Source of the DNA: Nocardia amikacinitolerans NBRC 108937
GTDB lineage: Bacteria; Actinomycetota; Actinomycetes; Mycobacteriales; Mycobacteriaceae
Assembly (NCBI RefSeq): GCF_001612615.1
Contig: NZ_BDAU01000004.1
Span: 186,001 to 250,000, forward strand
Direction of reading: 5' to 3'
Length of the DNA: 64,000 nucleotides
Every line of letters begins with the position of its first letter. Position 1 is the first letter of the stretch. A model generated the notes under the pieces. That model saw only the letters and a list, made by a program, of their open reading frames with translations. It was not told where the DNA came from and did not search any database. This document shows positions 43,080 to 50,769 of the stretch, one piece after another. A program made the translations under genes and the position numbers.

Positions 43080-44006
43080 ATGTTGAAGTCGTACAAAGAT
43101 CTGTCCCGCTGGTACGACGCGCTCGAACCCGACAGCGGCGCGCCCGCTCCCGCGCAGCAGGACGACACGAGTCTCGACCCGGTCGACGACGACGGACCGG
43201 CTCGGTATCCGCACTATATCCGCGAGGAAGAGGATCCAGAGGAGGCGCGCGCGCGGAACGAAGTTCCGGCGGATCTGGCCTCGCGGCGCGCGGAATTCAC
43301 CGGCGGCTGGTCCGATTGGGTCGCGGTCCACGCGCCGGGTCCCGACGACGACTACACCCCGCGCGACGGCGATCTGGTCCGTTTCCCGTGGCCGGAGGAC
43401 GACGACTACGACGACGAGCCCGCGCCTGCCGTCCGCCCGCACCCGCGCGCGCTGCGCGACCATCCGGCCTCGCGCCGCGGCCGCGTCGTCGTCGTGCTGA
43501 TCGTTGCGGTCCTGTTGCTGGCCTTCGTCGCGCTGGGCGCGCTGTACCTGTTGCGGGCCTCGGGCAACCGCGCCGCCGTCGCGCCGACCACCCCGCCGAT
43601 GCAGTTCACCGCGGGCAGCGCGCAGGCGGGCATCACCTCGGGCTGTCCGACCGAGCGCGCCGAACGGCTGATCCGCAGCGCGGAGCCCGGCGGCACGCAC
43701 AGCGGCCCCGACGTCGTGCTGGCCTTCCAGTACGCCTACTACGTGGAGCGGTCCGGCGAGCGGGCACGGGAATTCGTCGCGCCGGACGCGGCGGTCCCGG
43801 CCGCTCCGACGATTCAGCGTGGAATCGACACGGTCCCGGAGGGCACCACGCACTGCGTGCGCGTCGCGACGGTGGCCGTCGACATGTATTCGGTGGAGGT
43901 CACCGAGTATCGGCCGGGCGGAGCGCCCGCCACGTACAACAAGCAGACGGTCACCACCGCGGTGATCGGCGGCCGCACCCTGATCACGGGTGTCGCGGCC
44001 GGATGA
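43080..44006 (+). CDS. Single-pass membrane protein of the secretion locus
   Basis: I do not recognise a named family with certainty. The 308-residue protein has an acidic, Asp/Glu/Pro-rich cytoplasmic region (1-135) and one membrane helix (VVVVLIVAVLLLAFVALGAL, about 142-161). An extracytoplasmic domain follows with one Cys pair (SGCPTE, THCVRV) and a beta-rich end. It resembles the single-pass, NTF2/VirB8-like components found in actinobacterial type IV-like loci. The next gene begins 16 bp after its stop. Confidence 0.75.
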   Translation: MLKSYKDLSRWYDALEPDSGAPAPAQQDDTSLDPVDDDGPARYPHYIREEEDPEEARARNEVPADLASRRAEFTGGWSDWVAVHAPGPDDDYTPRDGDLVRFPWPEDDDYDDEPAPAVRPHPRALRDHPASRRGRVVVVLIVAVLLLAFVALGALYLLRASGNRAAVAPTTPPMQFTAGSAQAGITSGCPTERAERLIRSAEPGGTHSGPDVVLAFQYAYYVERSGERAREFVAPDAAVPAAPTIQRGIDTVPEGTTHCVRVATVAVDMYSVEVTEYRPGGAPATYNKQTVTTAVIGGRTLITGVAAG

Positions 44007-44022
44007 AGGAGAGCTGAGAACG

Positions 44023-44904
44023 ATGGGAGAGGACTGGAGCCGCTGGCTCGACGAGGCGCCCGAGGAGGGCCCTCCGCCGGGTCGTCAAGCGCGTTCGAAG
44101 GCTCCGGTGGTGCGGTTGCGGCGCGGCAAGCGGGGTGACGGCGAAGAGGAGACCGGGCCGACGCAGCGGCCGATTCTGGTGGTCGGCGGGTGCGGCGGCG
44201 CGGGGACCACCACGACCGCCCTCGGTATCGCGGGCGAATTGGGTTCGGGCGGAACGCCTACGGTCGCGGTGGACGCCACCGCGGCGGGCAGCGATCTCGC
44301 GCTGCGCGGCGCCGACGAGCACCTGCACCCGATCAGTCTGCAATCGTGGTTGTACGGGCGCGGCGACGACGAACCGGCCCCGCTGAAGGAATGCCTGTCC
44401 CGCGCCACGTCCGGCATCGGTCTGCTCTGGCGCGACGCCGCACCGCTGCGCCGCCGCGCCACCTACCTGACGGTCGCGCGCGCGGTGGAGGACGCGGGAT
44501 TCACCGCGGTCTACGACGGCGGCAGCCCGATCGCGGGACGCCAGCTGCGTCCGCTGCTCGACGACGCGGATGTCGCTCTGGTGCTTGCCATTCCGGCGCG
44601 CCCGGATGCCGCGAACCGGCTGCGCGTCACCCTGGAATGGCTCGACGATCAGTTCGGCGATTCGACCGAGGGGCAGGGCGCGGGAATCGTCGGCGACACC
44701 ACCATCGTCGTCTCGCATCAGCAGCCCGGCGCCGATTCGCGGGTTGCCGACCATTTGCGTGAACACCTGGGCGGCTGGGTCCGCGACATCAGGGAGATTC
44801 CCTACGATCCGCATCTCGCGCGCGGCGAACTCGTCCGGCACAGCGCGCTGGCCGCCGAGACCCGCCGCGCGTACGGGGTGCTGTTGGCGGGGGTGGCATC
44901 ATGA
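44023..44904 (+). CDS. MinD/ParA-like P-loop-fold protein with lost Walker lysines
   Basis: The 293-residue protein starts with an acidic and basic linker. ILVVGGCGGAGTTTTALGIA (about residues 51-70) then aligns with the deviant Walker A of ParA/MinD (KGGxGKTT). Both lysines are replaced here (Cys and Thr). The rest keeps the order of the fold (VAVDATAAGSDLA, AVYDGGSPIAG, ALVLAIPARPDAANRL). It may bind nucleotide weakly or only act structurally. Its stop overlaps the next gene by 4 nt (ATGA), and that product has the same loss. Confidence 0.75.
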   Translation: MGEDWSRWLDEAPEEGPPPGRQARSKAPVVRLRRGKRGDGEEETGPTQRPILVVGGCGGAGTTTTALGIAGELGSGGTPTVAVDATAAGSDLALRGADEHLHPISLQSWLYGRGDDEPAPLKECLSRATSGIGLLWRDAAPLRRRATYLTVARAVEDAGFTAVYDGGSPIAGRQLRPLLDDADVALVLAIPARPDAANRLRVTLEWLDDQFGDSTEGQGAGIVGDTTIVVSHQQPGADSRVADHLREHLGGWVRDIREIPYDPHLARGELVRHSALAAETRRAYGVLLAGVAS

Positions 44905-45545
44905 CCGCCGCCATGAAACTTCGCCGGAAACTCGATCCGCAGCCCGCGGGCGTCGTCGCGCCGCCCGAGTCCCGTCGCGCACCGGTCTGGGACCGTCCGG
45001 TGCCCGGCGTCGGACGCGCGCCCCTGGTCTGGCTGCTCGGTGTGCACGGCGGGGCCGGAGCAACTACCCTCGCGCATGTGCTTGCGCCGGCGGCGGATTC
45101 GAGCCGCCGCTGGCCCGGCGTCTTCGAGCGTGAATCGCCGTTCGTCGTGTTGGTGGCCAGGGAGACGATCGCCGGGTTGACCCGCGCGCACGACCTGCTG
45201 CGCCAGCACCATTTCGGTTTCGGCGGACCCTCCGAGGTGCTCGGCCTGATCACCGTGGCCGCGCGGCCGGGCAGGATGCCCGCCGAAATTCGGCGCTACC
45301 GCGACGTGGTCGGCTCGTTGGCGGGCCCGCTGTGGCAGGTGCCGTGGTACGAGGAGTGGACCCTGGTCGAGCCGGAGCAGTTGCCGGTGTGGACGCCGGG
45401 CGACCCGATGCCGGAGAAGAAACGCAAGATCGATCCGCTGGCCGAGGTCCCGCTGGAGGTGCGCGAGCTGGGCGTCGACATCGTCTCCGCGGTGCGTGAG
45501 AAGCTTGACAGCACTGCGGCTTTCGACGAGGGGGAGGATTCGTGA
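44901..45545 (+). CDS. Second degenerate P-loop protein (DUF6668-like)
   Basis: The 214-residue protein contains WLLGVHGGAGATTLAHVLAP, which looks like a ParA/MinD P-loop with His and Ala in place of the two lysines. FVVLVARETIAGLTRA and LGLITVAARPGRMP follow, as in families of tandem degenerate ATPases from actinobacterial secretion loci. No membrane helix is visible. It overlaps the preceding gene by 4 nt. It could regulate or scaffold the true ATPases (VirB4- and VirD4-like) encoded downstream. Confidence 0.72.
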   Translation: MTAAMKLRRKLDPQPAGVVAPPESRRAPVWDRPVPGVGRAPLVWLLGVHGGAGATTLAHVLAPAADSSRRWPGVFERESPFVVLVARETIAGLTRAHDLLRQHHFGFGGPSEVLGLITVAARPGRMPAEIRRYRDVVGSLAGPLWQVPWYEEWTLVEPEQLPVWTPGDPMPEKKRKIDPLAEVPLEVRELGVDIVSAVREKLDSTAAFDEGEDS

Positions 45546-45585
45546 GGTCGACCGGCGCGCGCAGCAATTTCGAGAAAGGCATCCG

Positions 45586-45882
45586 ATGAGCATGTTCCTC
45601 CTCGCCGTGCAGGACACGTACGGCACCGTGCTGGCCCAGGTCGGCAATCCGACGCCAGAGGCGCCGCCGGGATCGGAGAAGATCCTGCAGCTGGTGCGCT
45701 ACCTGACTTGGTTCGTGCTGCTGTCCGGCATCTGCGGAATCATCTACGCCGGCGGCAGGTTCGCCTGGGAGAAGTGGACCGGTGGCGGCCTCGAATCGCC
45801 GAAGATGGTGGCGGGCGCGATGATCGGCGGCGTGGTCGCGACCAGCGCGGGCACCATCATGAACGCCGTCATCGGCACCTAG
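45586..45882 (+). CDS. Small two-helix membrane protein (VirB2/TrbC-like)
   Basis: The 98-residue protein has two hydrophobic segments (YLTWFVLLSGICGIIYAGG and MVAGAMIGGVVATSAGTIM) separated by a short charged loop. Its size and layout are those of VirB2-like pilin or TrbC subunits. ATG 45586 follows AAAGG. A cleavable signal is not evident. A very similar layout recurs in the next gene, so the two may be paired subunits. Confidence 0.7.
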   Translation: MSMFLLAVQDTYGTVLAQVGNPTPEAPPGSEKILQLVRYLTWFVLLSGICGIIYAGGRFAWEKWTGGGLESPKMVAGAMIGGVVATSAGTIMNAVIGT

Positions 45883-45889
45883 GACGACC

Positions 45890-46162
45890 ATGTCCACCGT
45901 GCGAATGTCGACGGAGCTGCTCGCCTACAAGCAGATGCCCTCCGAGGTGCTCGAACCGCTGATGCAGCTGCTGAATTGGCTGCTGTGGTTCGTGCTGCTG
46001 GTGTGCCTGGCCTGGATGATCCTGTCCGCCGGCAGGCTGTGGATCGCGTTCCGCAGCGATCTGGCCGTCAACGACGCGACCCACGGCGTGGTGATGAGCC
46101 TGATCGGCGCGATCGTCGCCAGCACCGCCTCCGGCATCGCGTTGGCGTTCCTACCGACGTGA
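45890..46162 (+). CDS. Second small two-helix membrane protein
   Basis: The 90-residue protein has helices LLNWLLWFVLLVCLAWMILS and VVMSLIGAIVASTASGIAL, the same order and spacing as the previous product: W-F-V-L-L in the first helix and G-A-I/M-I-G/V in the second. It looks like a tandem paralogue. The start is ATG 45890 behind AGGACG, 7 bp after the previous stop. Confidence 0.7.
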   Translation: MSTVRMSTELLAYKQMPSEVLEPLMQLLNWLLWFVLLVCLAWMILSAGRLWIAFRSDLAVNDATHGVVMSLIGAIVASTASGIALAFLPT

Positions 46163-46193
46163 GCCGCGGGATCCTGATGGAGACGGTTCGGAC

Positions 46194-46856
46194 ATGAACT
46201 GCACAGCGACGCGGCCGCGTTCGGTGGCACACCCGCCCGGCGCCGGGCGGCTCGGCAGATCCGCGGCCGGGGTGTTCGGCGCGGTGCTGCTGGCGGCCGC
46301 CGTCGGCTGTGGCGGCGCGGACGAGCCCGCGGGCCCGGATCTCGCCGCGCGGCCGAGCGGGCTGCGCTGGCAGGCCTATCAAGGCGTGGCGCTGCCGCAC
46401 ACCGACCAGGGACCCGAGTCGCTCGCCGACGGTGCCGCAACGGGTTTCGAGCAGACCCCGCCGGGCGCGGCCGTCGCCGCGATCACCCACACCGTGCGCC
46501 TGTCGGTGGCCGCCGACGACCAGTGGCCGAAAGTGATCGCCGCCGAAGTAGTTCCAGGTCCCGCGCGCGACGAGTGGGCGGTGAGCCGGGTGCAGTTGTC
46601 CATCACCGGACCTGCCGAGCCCGAGTACGCCCCGCGGCTGCTGGGGTACAAGATCACGGACTACACCGAGCAACGCACCGCCGTCGACGTGTACACCGAG
46701 TACTCGGACGGCTCGAAAGCGGTGAACCACACGGTTGTCGAGTGGTTCGCCGAGGACTGGAGATTACGACTGCCCGACCCCGACTCGACCGCCCGCCCCG
46801 TCGAGGCCATCGACGTATTACCCACCGACATAGTGACATTGGAGGCGCCGAAGTGA
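46194..46856 (+). CDS. Lipoprotein of the secretion locus
   Basis: The 220-residue protein has an N-terminal hydrophobic segment ending in a lipobox-like AVGC (about residues 36-39) and an extracytoplasmic domain. LRWQAYQGVALPHTDQGPE and GFEQTPPGAAVAAITHTV recall the equivalent stretch of the next protein, so the two are related. The domain may be VirB8/NTF2-like. Its TGA overlaps the following GTG (46853-46856). Function in secretion is inferred from context only. Confidence 0.75.
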   Translation: MNCTATRPRSVAHPPGAGRLGRSAAGVFGAVLLAAAVGCGGADEPAGPDLAARPSGLRWQAYQGVALPHTDQGPESLADGAATGFEQTPPGAAVAAITHTVRLSVAADDQWPKVIAAEVVPGPARDEWAVSRVQLSITGPAEPEYAPRLLGYKITDYTEQRTAVDVYTEYSDGSKAVNHTVVEWFAEDWRLRLPDPDSTARPVEAIDVLPTDIVTLEAPK

Positions 46857-47665
46857 CCGAGAAGGAGTCCTACGCGCGTGATCGCGTCTCCTTCGGTGCG
46901 ATCGCGTCCGCGGCGCTGCTGGCGCTCATCGTGATCGTCGGTGCGGTGGTGTACCTGGGGGGCGACGACGAGGCCACCGGCAACAACGAGGCCGAATTCG
47001 CCGCGACCACCGGCGAGGGTTTCGCGAGCCCGGAGGTCGACCTGTTCGGCAGGCGCGTCGATATTCCGAACAACCCTGCGGGACAACCGCTTCCGCAGGA
47101 CCCGACGCATCAGCGCAAGCCGTCCGACCCGGACTGGCTGACCGCGGCGCCGGAGGGCACCCAAGCCCCGCGCGGCTGGCAGCGGGTGTACGGCGCGTCG
47201 GTGCCGTTCTCCACCTCCGACGGCCCGACCCGCATCGAGGACGGACTCGCCGTCGGTTACGCGCACACCCCGCAGGGCGCCGCGCTGGCGGCCGCGCAGA
47301 TCACCTACCGGCTCAACGCCCGCCCCGCCGACCGCGACCTGTACGTGCGGCAGGTGCGCGTTTCGGCGCAGCAGATCGCCGCCTACGACCGCGCGCTCGA
47401 CGAGGATCGGCTTCCGAAACAGCAGCCGGAGAAGGTGACTCGCTACTTCGTCGCCTCCGACGCGTTCAAGGTGGAGAACTACGCCGACGACTTGGCCATC
47501 GTCCGGTTCGCCTCGCGCGGGCCCGTCGTCGACGGCAAGCAGCTGTGGGCGGCGCTGCGGTTGGTCATGGTGTGGGACGCGGGCGACTGGCGGCTCAAGC
47601 CCGCCACGAGCAACGGCGCGCAGACCGAGTACATCGAGTCGCTCGAAGGGTGGACGAAATGGTGA
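46853..47665 (+). CDS. Single-pass membrane protein, paralogue of the preceding lipoprotein
   Basis: The 270-residue protein has one N-terminal helix (ASAALLALIVIVGAVVYLGG) and an extracytoplasmic domain with GWQRVYGASVPFSTSDGP and VGYAHTPQGAALAAAQITY. This matches the previous protein's domain segment by segment. It ends IESLEGWTKW. It is translationally coupled by GTGA. The 3' end of the gene is partly repeated about 130 bp downstream (see findings). It is likely one half of a membrane-anchored pair of the secretion machine. Confidence 0.77.
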   Translation: MTEKESYARDRVSFGAIASAALLALIVIVGAVVYLGGDDEATGNNEAEFAATTGEGFASPEVDLFGRRVDIPNNPAGQPLPQDPTHQRKPSDPDWLTAAPEGTQAPRGWQRVYGASVPFSTSDGPTRIEDGLAVGYAHTPQGAALAAAQITYRLNARPADRDLYVRQVRVSAQQIAAYDRALDEDRLPKQQPEKVTRYFVASDAFKVENYADDLAIVRFASRGPVVDGKQLWAALRLVMVWDAGDWRLKPATSNGAQTEYIESLEGWTKW

Positions 47666-47796
47666 CCGCAGGCCCTCGAATCGAAAGCGACGCCGACGAT
47701 TCCGCGATCACGAGGTTCGCGAGAAAGGCACGAGACACTGACCGGCGAGCAGCAAGTCCAGATCGAGTCCCTGCGGAGCATCGAGGGGTGGACACG
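47666..47796 (+). repeat. Duplicated gene-junction segment upstream of the VirB6-like gene
   Basis: The 3' end of the previous gene (47636-47665) recurs in diverged form at 47762-47803. Both carry an IESL ... EGWT-K/R-W-stop reading in the same frame and end in ATGGTGA. The frame stays open from 47666 to 47803. It may be a relic of a small tandem duplication or of a duplicated gene end. Confidence 0.55.
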
Positions 47797-49275
47797 ATGG
47801 TGAGAAAACTGGTGACGATCCTCGCGGTCGTCTTCACGGTGATGGTCGCGACGCCGACGGTGGCCTACGGCCAGACCTACGGCTTCGACGAGACCTGCAA
47901 CGAGATCCACGACACCCTCGACGGAGTCGGCCTGCCGGGGATCTCCCTCGGCGACGCCGCATCCGCGGTGTGCAAGGCGGGCAACGCCGCGTCGCATCCC
48001 GGCGACGCCGCGACCGCCGTCAAGGACAAGGCGTGGGACTCCACCTTCGGCAAGGTGGTGGATTCGCTGATGAACGGCCTCGGCGAGGCCATCATCCTCG
48101 CGCTCACGTTCTGGATGAAGGTGCCCAACGAGGCGGCGAGCGACAACGGGTCGTTGTTCACCAGGATCAACGACTACACGTATCAGATTCAGATATTGCT
48201 GCTCATCGCCTCGGTCATCCTGTCGGGCGCGAGACTCGCCGAGGCGAGGCGCGGTGCGGCGGTGAGCGAAGCGGCCGAATCCTTCCGCATGTTCGCCAGG
48301 GTGGTGTTCAGCTCCTGGATGCTCGGCGCCATCATCGTGGCGGGTACCCAGGCCTCGGATCGGTTCGCCGAGTGGATCATCAACGACTCGACCAACGGCA
48401 ACGCCAAGGATTTGGCCGAGCTGATGGTGAAAACCAGTAAGCTGCAAGCCTTCTCGCCGGGTCTGGTGCTGATCATCGCGATCGTCGGCCTGCTCGGCGC
48501 GCTCGCGCAGATCGTGTTCGCCATCGTCCGCCAGGGTCTGCTGATCATCGCGGCGGGCGTGCTGCCGCTGGCGGCCGCCGCGTCCGGCATGAACATCGGT
48601 AAATCGTCGTATCAGAAGCTGATCGGCTGGATCATCGCCTTCATGTTGTTCAAACCGGTGGCGGCGATCGTCTACATGATCGCGTTCACCACGGCGGGCC
48701 ACGTCGACGGGCTCACCTCGACCACCGGCCTGCCGGAAGGCGAAGAGGCACAGCGCATGCTGGTCGCCATCGTGTTGCTGTGCAGCGTGGCGTTCGTGCT
48801 GCCCGCGCTCATGCGCCTGGTCACCCCGGCCGTCGCGATCGTCGGTTCCGGCGGTTCGGGTCTGGCCTGGACCGGCGGCGCCGTGGTCGGCGCGCTGGCG
48901 CTCGGCGCCATGGGCACCAAGGCGGTCGGGGTGAAGGCCGCGGCGTCTCCTGGTTCGGCGGGCTACGTCAGCGGCAGCGGCTCGGGGCCGCGCCCGCCGG
49001 GTGGCGCCGGCGGCGGACGCGGCGGCGGCGCACCACGTCCCACGCCTCCGCGCGGCGGTGGTGGCGGTGGCGCGGCGGGTCAACCACCGCGCGCCTCCGA
49101 GCCGCAGGGCTCGGCCGGAGTACCGTCCGGAGCGGCGCGAGCGGCAGGCCGCATCGGCGCGGCGAGAGCCGCGGCGGGCAGCATGCGCAACGCCGACGAT
49201 TCCATGGGTGATGTGGCAGGCGACCGTTGGGCGAACCGGTCGCCCGACCTCGGGAGGAGCACCATTCCGCGATGA
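47797..49275 (+). CDS. VirB6/TrbL-like polytopic membrane protein
   Basis: The 492-residue protein has a signal-like N-terminus (MVRKLVTILAVVFTVMVATPTVAYGQ) and a Cys-containing extracytoplasmic part. About six to seven membrane helices span residues 90-360, including the GLLIIAAGVLPLAAAASGM segment typical of TrbL/VirB6. A long Gly/Pro/Arg-rich low-complexity tail (about 380-480) follows. This protein would form the inner-membrane channel. ATG 47797 is preferred because the signal starts there; ATG 47659 is also in frame. Its stop overlaps the next ATG (49272-49275). Confidence 0.82.
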   Translation: MVRKLVTILAVVFTVMVATPTVAYGQTYGFDETCNEIHDTLDGVGLPGISLGDAASAVCKAGNAASHPGDAATAVKDKAWDSTFGKVVDSLMNGLGEAIILALTFWMKVPNEAASDNGSLFTRINDYTYQIQILLLIASVILSGARLAEARRGAAVSEAAESFRMFARVVFSSWMLGAIIVAGTQASDRFAEWIINDSTNGNAKDLAELMVKTSKLQAFSPGLVLIIAIVGLLGALAQIVFAIVRQGLLIIAAGVLPLAAAASGMNIGKSSYQKLIGWIIAFMLFKPVAAIVYMIAFTTAGHVDGLTSTTGLPEGEEAQRMLVAIVLLCSVAFVLPALMRLVTPAVAIVGSGGSGLAWTGGAVVGALALGAMGTKAVGVKAAASPGSAGYVSGSGSGPRPPGGAGGGRGGGAPRPTPPRGGGGGGAAGQPPRASEPQGSAGVPSGAARAAGRIGAARAAAGSMRNADDSMGDVAGDRWANRSPDLGRSTIPR

Positions 49276-50762
49276 CGATGACCGAACCCTACGAGCGCCG
49301 CTCCTACGGGCTGTGGCAGAAGCCGCGCAGCGCAGGCCTTTTCGGCCTGCGCTGGGAAGAGACCGTGATCGGCTTCGTCGTCGTGATCACGGCGCTGATC
49401 TGCGCGATGGTCGGCGGCTTCCAATGGGGTCTCGTCGTCGGCGGCGTCGGCGTCGCCGTGATGGTTCCACTGGTGTGGCGGACGGGGGGCCGCTCCGGCT
49501 ACGAGACGGGATTGATGATGTTCAACTGGATGCGCTCGCGGAACCGCGGCGAACACGTGTATCGGGGCGGACGGTTCTCCCGGATCCCCGGCGGCGTCAC
49601 CCGGCTGCCCGGGCTGCTCGCGCCCTCGAAGCTGTACGAGGGCATCGACGCGGGCGGCTACAGCTTCGGCATGATCCACCTGCCGCAGTTCGCGCAGTAC
49701 ACCGTGGTGCTGCGGGCCTGGCCGCAGGGTCACGAGGCGGTGGACCAGCCGGTCATCGACCGCTGGGTTTCGGCATGGGGCACCTTCCTCGCCTCGGTGG
49801 GCCAGACCAGCGACATCGTGGCCGTTGTCCCGGTCATCGACACCGTCCCCGAGACCGGAAACCGTTTGCTCACCGAGGTTTCCACCATCACCCGCCCCGA
49901 GGCGCCGGAACTGGCCCAGCAGGTGATGTACGAGCTGGCCACCGAGCTGCCGCAGGAGCGGGTGCAGCTGCTGCCGCGCGTCGCCATCACGTTCAAGGCC
50001 ACCACCGCCGAGCGTCGCAAGAACCCGGCCGAGGAAGCCGTCGAGATCGGCAGGCGGCTGCCTGGCATCTGCGCGGCGCTCGCCGAGGCGGGCGTGCGCG
50101 CCCAGCCGATGTCGGCCGACGAGGTGATCGCCTTCATCCGGCGCAGCTACGACCCTGCCTCGCAGGCCGACCTCGAGGTCGCGGCCTCCGAACCCGAAGG
50201 GCACGGGCTGGATTGGGCCGACGCGGGCCCGGTCTCGCACGACGAGAAGTGGGACCACTTCATCCACGACGGCGGCCGGTCGGTCACCTGGGAGATGGAC
50301 GCCGCCCCCGAGGGCGCGGTGGACGAGCGGGTGTTGCAGCGGCTGCTGGCGCCGAACCCGGAGGTGCCGCGCAAGCGCATCGCCATCGTCTACCGGCCGC
50401 ACTCGGCCGCCGACGCCGCCGAGATCGTCGACGACGACTTCAAGAACGCGCTAGTGGCGCAGCAAAGCGAACGCGGCGTCGTCTCGGCGGCCGCGACCCT
50501 GCGGGTGGGCGCCACCCAGCAGGCCCGTGAGGAACAGGCGAGGGGTCACGGTGTGACCCGCTTCGGGGCGCTGGTGACCATCACCGAGCCCCTGCGCGGC
50601 GACCTGCCGCGCATCGAGGCCATCACGCGCGACCTGTCGACCCAGGCGCGTTTGAAGATCCGGCGGTGCTACCGGTACCAGGCGGCGGCCTTCGCGGCCT
50701 CCCTCGGGTGCGGGGTGATCCTGCCGGAGCACGCGACGATTCCGAAGGCATTGGCGGGGTGA
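49272..50762 (+). CDS. SCO6880/PrgI-family membrane protein (VirB3-VirB4 N-domain-like)
   Basis: The 496-residue protein has two adjacent N-terminal helices (TVIGFVVVITALICAMVGG and GLVVGGVGVAVMVPLVW) preceded by RSYGLWQKPRSAGLFGL, as in PrgI/SCO6880 proteins. A large cytoplasmic domain like the N-terminal domain of VirB4 follows. No Walker motif is present; the ATPase part is encoded by the next gene. Proteins of this type are hallmarks of actinobacterial type IV-like systems. Coupled by ATGA to the VirB6-like gene. Confidence 0.85.
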   Translation: MTMTEPYERRSYGLWQKPRSAGLFGLRWEETVIGFVVVITALICAMVGGFQWGLVVGGVGVAVMVPLVWRTGGRSGYETGLMMFNWMRSRNRGEHVYRGGRFSRIPGGVTRLPGLLAPSKLYEGIDAGGYSFGMIHLPQFAQYTVVLRAWPQGHEAVDQPVIDRWVSAWGTFLASVGQTSDIVAVVPVIDTVPETGNRLLTEVSTITRPEAPELAQQVMYELATELPQERVQLLPRVAITFKATTAERRKNPAEEAVEIGRRLPGICAALAEAGVRAQPMSADEVIAFIRRSYDPASQADLEVAASEPEGHGLDWADAGPVSHDEKWDHFIHDGGRSVTWEMDAAPEGAVDERVLQRLLAPNPEVPRKRIAIVYRPHSAADAAEIVDDDFKNALVAQQSERGVVSAAATLRVGATQQAREEQARGHGVTRFGALVTITEPLRGDLPRIEAITRDLSTQARLKIRRCYRYQAAAFAASLGCGVILPEHATIPKALAG

Positions 50763-50769
50763 GCGATTC

